From a virus, in the IMG/VR virus record IMGVR_UViG_3300037340_000055, positions 1 to 35,710 of that record: a stretch of 35,710 nt of DNA; one strand, written 5' to 3'. Positions within the stretch are counted from its first letter, which is position 1, and each line of letters opens with the position of its first letter. The notes under the pieces are model-generated. The model was not told the DNA's origin and did not search any database. It saw only the letters and a list, made by a program, of their open reading frames with translations. This document shows, piece by piece, positions 1 to 6,650 of this stretch. Both the position numbers and the translations under genes were made by a program.

Positions 1-135
1 TGTGCCGGACGGCTTGGTAGAACCCACATTGACGCCCGATGCCAAAGGATCACTGCAATTCCACGCCTTCGCAGACGGGGTAAACAATAACACTGATGCA
101 AGCAAAGCCAGCACCCAACCCATTACTGGTTTCAT
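1..135 (-). CDS. small exported protein, 3' end cut by window edge
   Basis: The reading frame starts at an ATG (133-135) behind a strong GAGGAG site and runs off the left edge, leaving 45 codons. The N-terminus is a classical signal peptide: a Lys, a hydrophobic core of about 17 residues rich in Leu/Ala/Val, then a small-residue A-K-A site followed by Trp-Asn-Cys. The mature part begins W-N-C-S-D and is Ser/Gly rich. No conserved function is recognised; it could be periplasmic or involved in lysis or the envelope. It is the last gene visible in the promoter-led run from 743 downwards. Confidence 0.7.
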   Translation of the reverse strand, partial: MKPVMGWVLALLASVLLFTPSAKAWNCSDPLASGVNVGSTKPSGT

Positions 136-185
136 GAGTCCTCCTCTTCGAACCTCTGTAGCCCTTCGTCTGGGCTCTCAGTGGC

Positions 186-356
186 TTACTCCCTCCACTT
201 CCAGTCTAAAAATAGATCCCAAATAAACGAACCCGTGATGTATAACAGCAGCGCCGAGATTCCTAGAACTGCAATCAAAAAGATGGCGTAACAAACGGCG
301 ACGACCCAGTATAAGATCGCGTACACGAGTCCGAGGAGATCCAAAAGTAGGCTCAC
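186..356 (-). CDS. small membrane protein (56 aa)
   Basis: GTG start with a GAGGAGG site six bases upstream; its first bases overlap the end of the preceding gene by GTGA-like coupling. The product is strikingly hydrophobic, with one long or two tightly packed membrane segments (about residues 9-45) rich in Leu, Ile, Val, Ala and aromatics, and ends in a charged W-K-W-R-E tail. It lacks any recognisable family signature. Size and topology would fit a holin-like or antiholin-like protein, but nothing beyond hydrophobicity supports that. Confidence 0.65.
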   Translation of the reverse strand: MSLLLDLLGLVYAILYWVVAVCYAIFLIAVLGISALLLYITGSFIWDLFLDWKWRE

Positions 357-511
357 AACGCCTCCTCCTCGAATTCGATCTCACCCAAGTATACTACACC
401 CGCCTCAGGCGTGTCAACAAAATTCTTTTGCGCTTGGATGCGGGCGGCAACACGGCGCCGGGACGCCTCGATCCATTCCGCTGTCAACTTCAGTACGATT
501 TCGGATCTCAC
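353..511 (-). CDS. small hypothetical protein (52 aa)
   Basis: GTG start (509-511) with GGAGG eight bases upstream, overlapping the stop of the preceding gene in a GTGA junction. The N-terminal half is a basic amphipathic helix (EIVLKLTAEWIEASRRRVAARIQ region) and the C-terminus ends in a Glu-rich stretch. No family is recognised. A consensus promoter (388-417) lies inside its coding sequence and would serve the two genes downstream. Confidence 0.6.
   Translation of the reverse strand: MRSEIVLKLTAEWIEASRRRVAARIQAQKNFVDTPEAGVVYLGEIEFEEEAL
388..417 (-). promoter_or_regulatory. sigma70-type promoter inside a small gene
   Basis: On the minus strand, TTGACA (412-417) is followed by an 18-bp spacer and TATACT (388-393). 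Both hexamers match or nearly match consensus. It lies within the 52-aa gene and points at the membrane-protein gene starting at 356. Confidence 0.65.
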
Positions 512-639
512 TTGATTGCCTCCTTCCGCGCCTTCACGATATCGATGCAGCAAACTCCGTACCGGAACCGCCCAACCCACTCGACTACGCCCTCGGTGGG
601 CTTGGCGCATTTTGCGCAGACAACGTTGTCACTTTTCAC
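508..639 (-). CDS. small Cys-containing protein (43 aa)
   Basis: GTG start (637-639) with GGAGGAACC upstream. The protein has a CAKC pair near residues 8-11 and a VCC pair near 29-31, a spacing compatible with a miniature zinc ribbon, and ends in a Lys-rich tail. First gene after the promoter at 715-743. No family recognised. Confidence 0.6.
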   Translation of the reverse strand: MKSDNVVCAKCAKPTEGVVEWVGRFRYGVCCIDIVKARKEAIK

Positions 640-714
640 GGTTCCTCCTTGGTAGGGATGAGCCACGTGTCACTAGGACAGAGGCGGCTCCCCTCGGCTA
701 TCGACCGTAAGGGA

Positions 715-743
715 AGTATACTATTTCGAAACGCGCGTGTCAA
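715..743 (-). promoter_or_regulatory. consensus sigma70 promoter
   Basis: Minus-strand TTGACA (738-743), exactly 17 bp, TATACT (715-720). The -35 and spacer lie in the last codons of the SNF2 helicase gene, and transcription would start near 708 and read the four small genes to the left edge. About 75 bases of untranslated leader (640-714) follow; I see no convincing hairpin in it. Confidence 0.8.
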
Positions 744-2184
744 GCATTAAATCCGATTTGTTTTGCTTCCTTATAAGGGTCGCGACTTGGCGCTCGGCCA
801 GCGAACCCTCAAGCACGAGGTGTTTGTAGAGCACTTTTAGGGCCTGACCGATGCGGTGGATTCGGTCCTCGGCCTGTGTGACAATACCGGGCACCCAATC
901 CCGCTCCACGAAGATCATCAGACTGGCCGCAGTGAGCGTGAAACCCACCCCCATGGCCCCGATAGTTCCCACGGCCACGTGAACGTCGGGATCGGTCTGG
1001 AAGCCGTCTACCAGTTCCTGACGGCGCATAGGTGGCACCGTACCGTCGATCAGGACACAGCCGATGGGCTCGAAATGCTTGTGGATGGCTTGGGCCACCT
1101 CCACGTGCCAGCACATGACGACGATCTTGTCGCGCTCTTCCAAATCGGATTCGATCACCTCGATGGCCGGGGCCACCATTTCGAGACCCAGCTTCTTCAT
1201 GGCGCCGCTGTGGTCTTGGAACTCCACGGTCAGCAAGTCGTCTTCGTCTCGGCCCCCCAGTAACTGGTCGAATTCTACCATTTGACGGGCGATGGCCTTC
1301 TTAACAGTCGCATTTCTACCGATTATGGGCACGACCATTCGACTCTTGGGCGGCAGTTGTGGCAGGATGTCGGCCTTCAGGCGCCGCACCATGAACTTCG
1401 AGCGCATGTATTCTTGCAGCTCTTCGAGATTGTCGGCCTCGTCCCAGATCCAACCCATGTGGACCTCTTTGCCTTGCGCGGGATCGAATCTCTTGATCTC
1501 CAAAAGTTTGCAGTATCTCTTGGCGAACCCGTACCAGTCCGCACCTAGCCCCATGGGGTCCAGAGCCTGAATAATATTCCACAATTCCTTGGGCTTGCCG
1601 TTGAGCGTGGGCGTGCCTGTCAGCAGTACAAGTTTTCTTGAAGGAATACTTGACACTTTCTCCACGATCTTTTTGTTCTCGTCCCTTTTAATGCCCCCAA
1701 GAACCTCGCGGGTCCGATCCGCGCGGCGGTTCTTCAGTTTGTGAACTTCGTCCACGATCACCACATCCCACTTTTTCGCGCGCAGCGCGGCCCGGTGATC
1801 CTTCAAGATTTCGTAGTTGATGATCGCGACGTCGGTGAGGGGGAACTCGCCTTTGCGGCCCTCCACGATCCCGATAGTCAGGCCCTTGACGTCCCATTTC
1901 TTGAACTCGTTGCGCCAGTGTGGCTTGAGGAAACCGGGGCAGATGATCAGGACACGGCGGGCATCATCATAGTAGTTGCACAGACCTACGGACTGGATGG
2001 TCTTGCCGGAACCGGGGTCGTCGGCTAGAAGGGTGCCGGAGTGTGTTGCGATGTATTCGATGCCAGCTATTTGGAATGGGAGGAATTTCTGGTCGGCGGG
2101 GCAGGGAACTGCGAGATCCGATGTCAGGGCGCGCGACGGATCAACGGGCGGCTTACGTAGACGCTTGAGGCGAATCGGGGTCAA
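721..2184 (-). CDS. SNF2/SMARCAL-type superfamily 2 helicase/ATPase (487 aa)
   Basis: Two RecA-like lobes of an SF2 Snf2-family translocase. Visible motifs: Q-motif-like FQIAGIEY region, Walker A DDPGSGKT (55-62), DEVH box (145-148), TGTP motif III (189-192), and the Snf2 motif VI signature with AEDRIHRIGQ ending at residue 447. Such phage proteins remodel DNA or forks, typically annealing or branch-migrating rather than unwinding long duplex. The only start giving the full N-terminus is TTG at 2182-2184, behind GGAGAAGGG, and it overlaps the upstream zinc-protein gene by 32 bases. Length is typical of the compact phage version. Confidence 0.93.
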   Translation of the reverse strand: MTPIRLKRLRKPPVDPSRALTSDLAVPCPADQKFLPFQIAGIEYIATHSGTLLADDPGSGKTIQSVGLCNYYDDARRVLIICPGFLKPHWRNEFKKWDVKGLTIGIVEGRKGEFPLTDVAIINYEILKDHRAALRAKKWDVVIVDEVHKLKNRRADRTREVLGGIKRDENKKIVEKVSSIPSRKLVLLTGTPTLNGKPKELWNIIQALDPMGLGADWYGFAKRYCKLLEIKRFDPAQGKEVHMGWIWDEADNLEELQEYMRSKFMVRRLKADILPQLPPKSRMVVPIIGRNATVKKAIARQMVEFDQLLGGRDEDDLLTVEFQDHSGAMKKLGLEMVAPAIEVIESDLEERDKIVVMCWHVEVAQAIHKHFEPIGCVLIDGTVPPMRRQELVDGFQTDPDVHVAVGTIGAMGVGFTLTAASLMIFVERDWVPGIVTQAEDRIHRIGQALKVLYKHLVLEGSLAERQVATLIRKQNKSDLMLDTRVSK

Positions 2185-2344
2185 ACCAATTTCCCTTCTC
2201 CATGACGGGCTTCTCGAAATTGCCCTTGTGGTTTTTCCACATGGGTTTGCCGTCGCTGAACATCACCAATTTGTGACGGCACCTATAACACTTGCCGCAT
2301 TGGCTGCACTTGTACTCCATGATGCATCCACAAGACTGTCTCAC
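2153..2344 (-). CDS. small zinc-ribbon-like protein (63 aa)
   Basis: GTG start (2342-2344) that overlaps the preceding stop as GTGA, with GGAGATAAAGG upstream; an internal ATG at residue 9 is a poorer alternative because it lacks a ribosome site. The protein is dominated by cysteines: C-G-C near the start, then C-x2-C-G-x-C-x2-C, followed by a basic stretch. It probably binds one zinc ion; function unknown. Its 3' end carries the ribosome site and start of the SNF2 helicase, suggesting coupled translation. Confidence 0.65.
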   Translation of the reverse strand: MRQSCGCIMEYKCSQCGKCYRCRHKLVMFSDGKPMWKNHKGNFEKPVMEKGNWFDPDSPQAST

Positions 2345-2679
2345 GCCTTTATCTCCAACTTGTGCAAATCCTCGAAAGCCAGATCGTGGTGTTCCAGATC
2401 CGGCAAATGGGATTGAAGAAGGCGAAGCCGTTCTATTGAACATTCCGCGACTGATACCTCACCCAGGCGCTGCCCAATACTCGATTGCATATGGTATCCC
2501 GCTAAGCCCATTCCCGCAAATCGAGGATCGGCCTTCACAAACGCCTCGTATCGAGCGTATCGGGCTCGCTCCTCTTTCAACCACTTTGTGCGAATTTCCA
2601 GTTGCCCTTGCCAATAGGACAGGCGGTCGCGAAAATGTTCCTGCAACTCTTGGGTTGTGTATCGCAGCTTAAAGGCCAT
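2341..2679 (-). CDS. hypothetical protein with helical N-terminus (112 aa)
   Basis: ATG start behind AAAGGAGAGCC. The first half is highly charged and heptad-like (Leu/Trp/Tyr with Glu/Arg/Lys), suggesting a coiled coil; the second half contains the LLQSHLPDLEHHD segment. No catalytic motif or metal site is visible. It sits between two other uncharacterised small genes and the helicase, overlapping both neighbours. Confidence 0.65.
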   Translation of the reverse strand: MAFKLRYTTQELQEHFRDRLSYWQGQLEIRTKWLKEERARYARYEAFVKADPRFAGMGLAGYHMQSSIGQRLGEVSVAECSIERLRLLQSHLPDLEHHDLAFEDLHKLEIKA

Positions 2680-2911
2680 TTTGGCTCTCCTTTCTGCTGA
2701 GCACTACGGTAATTAAAGCCATAGCGACTTCTCTCAGACTGTGCGCTTTGTCTGGCAGAGATATGGGCTCCATTTCTACGCGGTCCCATATCCGTTTGAG
2801 TGTATCGCACGGGTTCGCGATGCGCCGCTCCTCTCTTGCTCGGTCAGCAGTGTATCCAGTGTCGTGCGCCACCGTAGATGTCGATTCGCCCCAATATACC
2901 GATTCGCTCAT
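2669..2911 (-). CDS. hypothetical protein (80 aa)
   Basis: ATG at 2909-2911 with GAGG eight bases upstream; a GTG at 2930-2932 is an alternative start seven codons earlier but without a better site. Polar, Ser/Thr-rich N-terminus (VYWGESTSTVAHD), then a charged helical middle and a hydrophobic patch (REVAMALITVVLS). It overlaps the next gene by 11 bases. Function not recognised. Confidence 0.55.
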   Translation of the reverse strand: MSESVYWGESTSTVAHDTGYTADRAREERRIANPCDTLKRIWDRVEMEPISLPDKAHSLREVAMALITVVLSRKESQNGL

Positions 2912-2912
2912 A

Positions 2913-3089
2913 CTATATACCTCGCTTATCACGATCTACGTGATGCTGCCAATGCTTCTTCACGAAAGGCCACGCGAACACACCGACTACGACGTCAAAC
3001 ACGAGCATTTCTACGAATCCCACAAACAGTTCGAACTCCCAATGTGCTTTGTCGTGCAGCAGGGACCGAAACGTCTCAGGATCGATCAT
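2913..3089 (-). CDS. small membrane-associated protein (58 aa)
   Basis: ATG start with AAAAGGGAAC upstream, stop TAG directly before the next start. After a polar N-terminus (MIDPETFRSLLHDKAHWEFE) comes one hydrophobic segment of about 22 residues with Val, Phe and Leu, then a His/Lys/Arg-rich tail that would face the cytoplasm. Single-pass inner membrane protein is the simplest reading; no family recognised. Confidence 0.6.
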   Translation of the reverse strand: MIDPETFRSLLHDKAHWEFELFVGFVEMLVFDVVVGVFAWPFVKKHWQHHVDRDKRGI

Positions 3090-3297
3090 CTATGTTCCCT
3101 TTTATCAGAATATACTTCGCTGTCCGACGGGCGTGGTCCTGGGCCCACTCGTTCAGTCGCCCAGCCCAGAGCGTGACTTGTTGCCAGAATGGTGTGAACT
3201 GAACGCCCCAGATTGCAGAACCGTTTGGGCCTGACATCTTGTGTTCCTCCATTTCTTGATGCGTCATCTTGTGTTCCTCCCTTTCTTGATGTGTCAT
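3076..3297 (-). CDS. small protein with triplicated translation start (73 aa)
   Basis: Three ATG codons lie exactly 30 bases apart (3297, 3267, 3237), each preceded by a GGAGG(G/A)A-type site, because the first 60 bases are a tandem repeat. From the first ATG the protein begins with two copies of a M-T-H-Q-E-x-E-E-H-K decapeptide followed by MSGPNGS. The first ATG also overlaps the RNA ligase stop as ATGA. The body (WGVQFTPFWQQVTLWAGRLNE) is aromatic and amphipathic. Which ATG is used cannot be decided; the third yields a 53-aa protein. Function unknown. Confidence 0.6.
   Translation of the reverse strand: MTHQEREEHKMTHQEMEEHKMSGPNGSAIWGVQFTPFWQQVTLWAGRLNEWAQDHARRTAKYILIKGNIDDRS
3237..3297 (-). 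repeat. two 30-bp tandem repeats carrying SD plus ATG
   Basis: Two consecutive 30-base units run from ATG at 3297 and ATG at 3267, differing at only a few positions, and the partial third copy of the ribosome-site part ends at ATG 3237. Each unit encodes ATG-Thr-His-Gln-Glu and ends in GGAGGAACACAAG just before the next ATG. This duplicates the translation initiation region itself. Confidence 0.85.
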
Positions 3298-4424
3298 TCT
3301 CCCTCCGTTCGGAACGTGGCGTCGTCGCCGCGTGGCTTGATCTGTTTCCAAATGATCGGAGCCGGATCTTTTCCGTCGAGCATAGCGAACAATACCCCAT
3401 GAAATGCGGGCGCCACATTCTGGCGAAGATACTCAGCGAACACGGCTCGATACGCTCTGTCGTTTACTATACTTTCGGTCCAACCACAAGGGGGCGGGCG
3501 ATTCGCGAAAATTTGTCGAGACTCAACGAAAATTTCATTGAACTCTCGATTCAACTTCTCGGACCAAGACGCCAGCCACTTCTGAAAATGCTCGGGCGTG
3601 TGCTCGAAGCCTGCGGTACCCGTGCCGCTCGACAGCAGTTCCCAGACGCTGCGCGCGTTCATGCCTGTGACGATCTTGTGCAGACGCAGATAGTCCGCCA
3701 TCTTCACCTTGACTTTCAATGGGGGCGACGCTGGCCCCCGCCTGTATGTCAGGACATAACCTTCCTCATTTTCAATATTTTTCTTTTTCAGAATTTCAAG
3801 ATTTTCTTTTATACATTCTGTTAGACGAATCCCGTTATATTGGGCGTGTTTCAGGAGCGTAATCCAATTATACTCATAGCCTGAATGTATGCTCACAAGA
3901 CCGATTAATACCAGTCCCTCCCAATCATACTTCACTACGATTCGATTCTCAGGATAGATGATTTCAAATAAAGGTGTCGCCGATCCAGATAAGTCATCTA
4001 CAAAACCCCGCGGGCATTTTTCTTGAATCCACTTCGTAGCCCACTGTGCTTGTGGACTAGTGAAACTGCCCCGAGTCGCGACTCCGAATTGCTCATCATA
4101 TTTCCAATAAACGCCTAAACTACCGTCGTATTTCTTGGTAATCTCAGGAGGCACACTAGGCAGATTCTCTTCCCGCGTCTCCGGTATGTTCGTAGTCTGA
4201 AGATTATGAAACTTTTTGAAGGGCCGCGCGACGATGTTATCGTTGTCGTCCACGATCAGACCCCGACAGAAATCAATGGTGCCGCCCCACTTGTTCTCGA
4301 ACTGGGCGTGAGGAGTATAGTTGAATATTCGTAATGGGAGCGAGGGATGGCGCTGAATGCCGACGAATCGGTCCTGTACCAACTGTTCCAGCTCCTTGAT
4401 GTTCAACAGGGATTCCAGTTTCAT
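3294..4424 (-). CDS. RNA ligase, T4 Rnl1-like (376 aa)
   Basis: ATP-dependent RNA ligase that would join 5'-phosphate and 3'-OH RNA ends, for example after anticodon nuclease cleavage of tRNA. Nucleotidyltransferase motifs are all visible: motif I KYDGS with nucleophile Lys98, preceded by CRGLIVD and ARPFKKFHN as in Rnl1; motif Ia-like TRGSF (about 117-121); motif III LFEIIYPENR (152-161); motif IV EEGYV (220-224); motif V KVKVK (237-241). The C-terminal domain (about 250-376) is the family-specific part. Starts at ATG overlapping the upstream stop. The 3750-4160 stretch is visibly AT-richer than its surroundings. Works with the kinase/phosphatase 650 bases upstream. Confidence 0.9.
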   Translation of the reverse strand: MKLESLLNIKELEQLVQDRFVGIQRHPSLPLRIFNYTPHAQFENKWGGTIDFCRGLIVDDNDNIVARPFKKFHNLQTTNIPETREENLPSVPPEITKKYDGSLGVYWKYDEQFGVATRGSFTSPQAQWATKWIQEKCPRGFVDDLSGSATPLFEIIYPENRIVVKYDWEGLVLIGLVSIHSGYEYNWITLLKHAQYNGIRLTECIKENLEILKKKNIENEEGYVLTYRRGPASPPLKVKVKMADYLRLHKIVTGMNARSVWELLSSGTGTAGFEHTPEHFQKWLASWSEKLNREFNEIFVESRQIFANRPPPCGWTESIVNDRAYRAVFAEYLRQNVAPAFHGVLFAMLDGKDPAPIIWKQIKPRGDDATFRTEGE

Positions 4425-4684
4425 AGTTCCTCGCCGTCATCACCGATTTTTGCCAACTGAAGCCTCAGACGATGCGCGCGCGTCTCGGATTCCGCAAAAT
4501 CTGCGATCTCACGAAAACAGCCCTCGTCGAAAATCGAAGTTGTTGTTTCACATACGTACTTTCGCCATGGCGCGTACCAGTATACGTCGCCCAACTTCGG
4601 GCCACCGGCTGTAGCCTCTACAACCCAACGCTTGGTCTTGCCGCTGGGGCTCGTGCCGTTCTCGGTGAATTTGATGTAGCTCAT
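4421..4684 (-). CDS. hypothetical protein (87 aa)
   Basis: ATG start with AAAGGACATC upstream; stop overlaps the RNA ligase start (ATGA). N-terminal half looks like a small beta domain (SYIKFTENG, KTKRWVVEA, LGDVYWYAPWRKYVCE) and the C-terminal half like a charged helix. Position directly before the RNA ligase suggests translational coupling, but no functional link is visible. Confidence 0.6.
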   Translation of the reverse strand: MSYIKFTENGTSPSGKTKRWVVEATAGGPKLGDVYWYAPWRKYVCETTTSIFDEGCFREIADFAESETRAHRLRLQLAKIGDDGEEL

Positions 4685-4711
4685 TTGATGTCCTTTCCGC
4701 CCGTGAAATCC

Positions 4712-4816
4712 TTAGTTTTCCCAAAGAACAGCCATCGCCAACAACGCTATAGCAAGGAACGGATGTCCGGTGAAAAACACCGCCAGCGCGATAATGAACA
4801 AACAAAAACTCATCAT
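4712..4816 (-). CDS. tiny membrane protein (34 aa)
   Basis: Begins Met-Met (4816) behind GGGAGGG, overlapping the preceding stop as ATGA. Nearly the whole protein is hydrophobic: a first segment (FCLFIIALAVFF), a Thr-Gly-His-Pro turn, and a second segment (LAIALLAMAVLW). That reads as a hairpin of two short membrane helices. No family recognised. Confidence 0.55.
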   Translation of the reverse strand: MMSFCLFIIALAVFFTGHPFLAIALLAMAVLWEN

Positions 4817-5073
4817 GGCTTGAACCCTCCCTTGAACGCCACCCAAATCGTGACGAACGGTATGAAGTTGATGCAAAGCCTTTTCTGCATGGTCGAATAA
4901 TGGAAACCCACCCAGCAACTACCCGCGCGCACTAGCAGACCCACGGTTGTCTTATGCACGCGCTTGGCTTCGAGGGCCAGAGACTCCGTAGTCCACGGCG
5001 GATCGGGATGGAAGATGCCAGCCATAATGTCGCGACTGACGCGCTGACAAAGATCGTTTTCATAAGTTGACAT
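4813..5073 (-). CDS. hypothetical protein (86 aa)
   Basis: ATG at 5071-5073 with GGAGAT upstream, sharing one base with the kinase stop (TAATG). Begins with a charged helix (STYENDLCQRVSRDIMAG), contains a TTVGLLVRAGSCWVG hydrophobic stretch and ends aromatic and hydrophobic. No domain recognised. Confidence 0.6.
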   Translation of the reverse strand: MSTYENDLCQRVSRDIMAGIFHPDPPWTTESLALEAKRVHKTTVGLLVRAGSCWVGFHYSTMQKRLCINFIPFVTIWVAFKGGFKP

Positions 5074-5960
5074 TAAAAATCTCCGTCCGCTACTTGATAG
5101 CACGTCAGGCCGTTCTTGCGCCACATCGCGACAACACGGTCGCGGTCGTCGATTGTGAACGCAACGCGATCTCGGGGCAGCAGGTTCAGGATGTCTTGCT
5201 TCACGAGCGTGTCGTCCCTACGATCTCCCGCGTTACGCATGAAGATGTGATGATAGGGCACGTTGTTCTTCGCAAGCCACTCCACCGTGCTGAACGCCGA
5301 CGACCCCGCGTCTCTGCCGGACACGATGACAACCACGTGGGTTTCGTACAGGCCCCGCACCCAGTCCACGACCACCGAGAAAGGGGGATCGGCCAGAATC
5401 AAATCGTCGCGGTAGAAATAAGCCCAATCGACTTTCCCATTCTCCTTCGGTTTGCGCCGATGACCTGTGTCGGACAAGGTGCCATCAACGTCCACGATCA
5501 CAATCTTCTTGGCGGGGTCGAACTTGATCATGCCGTTCGCCAGCGCCATGCGCTCGATGACCACGCGACCAACCTGTGTGCCACCCTGATTATACTTCCC
5601 TACACGCAGTGCATCCCGTCTCACGCACTCGTCCACAGGCACGTCGAAGAGTTTCATCTCGACTGTCATGCCGAATCCCTCGGCAAACTCGGTCCAGTAG
5701 CGGATATGCCCAGCATGAAGATTAGTGTTGTCGATTAGAAGATTGTATCCGTCCTCAACAGCCTCACGCGCGGCGAAATATGCGCGCTCGATCACGCGCT
5801 TCTCGTTGGCCTTTGAGAATTTATAGTTGGGGGACTCGTGGCGAATGGCGTCCCACGACACGCACGCCCACTTGTGAGGCTCCTTCTCCATCAGGTCGCG
5901 GGCGTACGTACTCTTCCCACTCGCCGGTAGACCACTCAGTATTCGCATGATTCCAGACAT
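5073..5960 (-). CDS. polynucleotide 5'-kinase / 3'-phosphatase, T4 PseT-like (295 aa)
   Basis: Two-domain RNA/DNA end-healing enzyme. N-terminal kinase: P-loop GLPASGKST (10-18), WDAIR and LIDNTN as in T4 Pnkp. C-terminal HAD-type phosphatase: DVDGTL (157-162), VIVSGRD, and a terminal DDRD motif. It removes 3' phosphate and phosphorylates 5'-OH ends, producing the substrate of the RNA ligase encoded at 3294-4424. The chosen ATG (5958-5960) follows AAAGGAGGGCC; a promoter lies at 5983-6011. Length matches T4 Pnkp (301 aa). Confidence 0.93.
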   Translation of the reverse strand: MSGIMRILSGLPASGKSTYARDLMEKEPHKWACVSWDAIRHESPNYKFSKANEKRVIERAYFAAREAVEDGYNLLIDNTNLHAGHIRYWTEFAEGFGMTVEMKLFDVPVDECVRRDALRVGKYNQGGTQVGRVVIERMALANGMIKFDPAKKIVIVDVDGTLSDTGHRRKPKENGKVDWAYFYRDDLILADPPFSVVVDWVRGLYETHVVVIVSGRDAGSSAFSTVEWLAKNNVPYHHIFMRNAGDRRDDTLVKQDILNLLPRDRVAFTIDDRDRVVAMWRKNGLTCYQVADGDF

Positions 5961-5970
5961 TGGCCCTCCT

Positions 5971-6387
5971 TTAAGTGTGATCAGGATACACGATAAATGT
6001 GTGAACGTCAAGCTTTTTCGCGTAGCGGATCGTGGCCCAAGTACCCGACCTTAGAACCTCGGTGTCCTCGGCAGGTGCGGCCACCAGCATGTCGCAGGCC
6101 TTCACGATGTTGTGATTGCGCGTCAAGTACTCTCTGGGCGTCTCCATCCTGTCCGACTTCATCCACGCGCGCTTCGAAGAATGGATTGGTGGAAAGGTCC
6201 ATATCTTGTAGCCCATACCGTACGCCATAAATGAGGCTTCGTGATCAGCGCCGATGCAATCGCCTTGAAGAAACCACAGTTCTGTGGGTTCACGTTCGTA
6301 GATGCGAAGAAAGTTCCCGACGGTCAGGCATTGGAAATCCGTCATGCCCTTCTGCGTTCCCGTGAACCCGATGTTCAAAGTTTTCAC
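5971..6387 (-). CDS. SLOG-superfamily (DprA/LOG-like) Rossmann protein (138 aa)
   Basis: GTG start (6385-6387) with GGGGAAGAG upstream and GTGA overlap with the preceding stop. The opening strand-loop LNIGFTGTQKGMT is the nucleotide-binding glycine loop seen in SLOG proteins of the DprA/YpsA type, followed by LHGDC-like LQGDCIGADHEA and a central WTFPPIHS segment; the late MLVAAPAE matches the 'P' loop of the same fold. Such proteins bind nucleotides or nucleic acid; several take part in nucleotide signalling or conflict systems. Placed directly before the RNA-repair kinase. Substrate unknown. Confidence 0.75.
   Translation of the reverse strand: MKTLNIGFTGTQKGMTDFQCLTVGNFLRIYEREPTELWFLQGDCIGADHEASFMAYGMGYKIWTFPPIHSSKRAWMKSDRMETPREYLTRNHNIVKACDMLVAAPAEDTEVLRSGTWATIRYAKKLDVHTFIVYPDHT
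5983..6011 (-). promoter_or_regulatory. sigma70-type promoter before the kinase/phosphatase gene
   Basis: Minus-strand TTGACG (6006-6011), 17-bp spacer, TATCCT (5983-5988). It overlaps the 3' end of the SLOG-like gene and leaves a short leader with the GGAGG site before the kinase ATG. One mismatch in each key hexamer, so somewhat weaker than the other promoters. Confidence 0.6.
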
Positions 6388-6650
6388 AGACTCTTCCCCG
6401 CCATACAAACCCAATTGGTCCCGTGATGGATTCCGCAATCTTCTCGCGGACACTTGGGATTGCGGGTGTGAACCGGCATCCATCCCGACAGTGCAGCACA
6501 CGTAAGGGAGCAAAATGCGGGAAGCAATTCGTCACGATCATCAGGTACATCGATATACTGAATCCCGCGCGGAAGTTGCTCGGGGTCTGCCCAATGCCTC
6601 CGGCGATCAGCACATCCTTGATGCGTCATGTAGCAGGGTTGGCGTCTCAT
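6384..6650 (-). CDS. Cys-rich hypothetical protein (88 aa)
   Basis: ATG at 6648-6650 overlapping the endolysin stop (ATGA). It holds Cys6 and Cys14 in a PCYMTHQGC context, an FCSLTC pair and a CPREDC pair, a pattern compatible with one or two zinc sites. RRHWADPEQLPRGIQ looks like a folded surface region. No family name recognised. Confidence 0.65.
   Translation of the reverse strand: MRRQPCYMTHQGCADRRRHWADPEQLPRGIQYIDVPDDRDELLPAFCSLTCAALSGWMPVHTRNPKCPREDCGIHHGTNWVCMAGKSL

Noticed and set aside
178-384. Arg-rich minus frame of 68 codons
   Set aside because: Out-of-frame shadow of the membrane-protein gene at 186-356, which has a better ribosome site and clear hydrophobic segment.
1640-1680. 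TTGACA on the plus strand near 1650
   Set aside because: No -10 hexamer at suitable spacing, and it points against all genes.
3213-3824. Plus-strand frame of 203 codons
   Set aside because: Antisense to the RNA ligase, no ribosome site, low-complexity Phe-rich end; the minus frame has all ligase motifs.
5570-5610. TATAAT-like box on the minus strand inside the kinase gene
   Set aside because: Perfect -10 but no recognisable -35 and no extended -10.
5067-5738. Plus-strand frame of 223 codons
   Set aside because: Antisense shadow of the kinase/phosphatase gene; His/Val-rich composition typical of a reverse frame.
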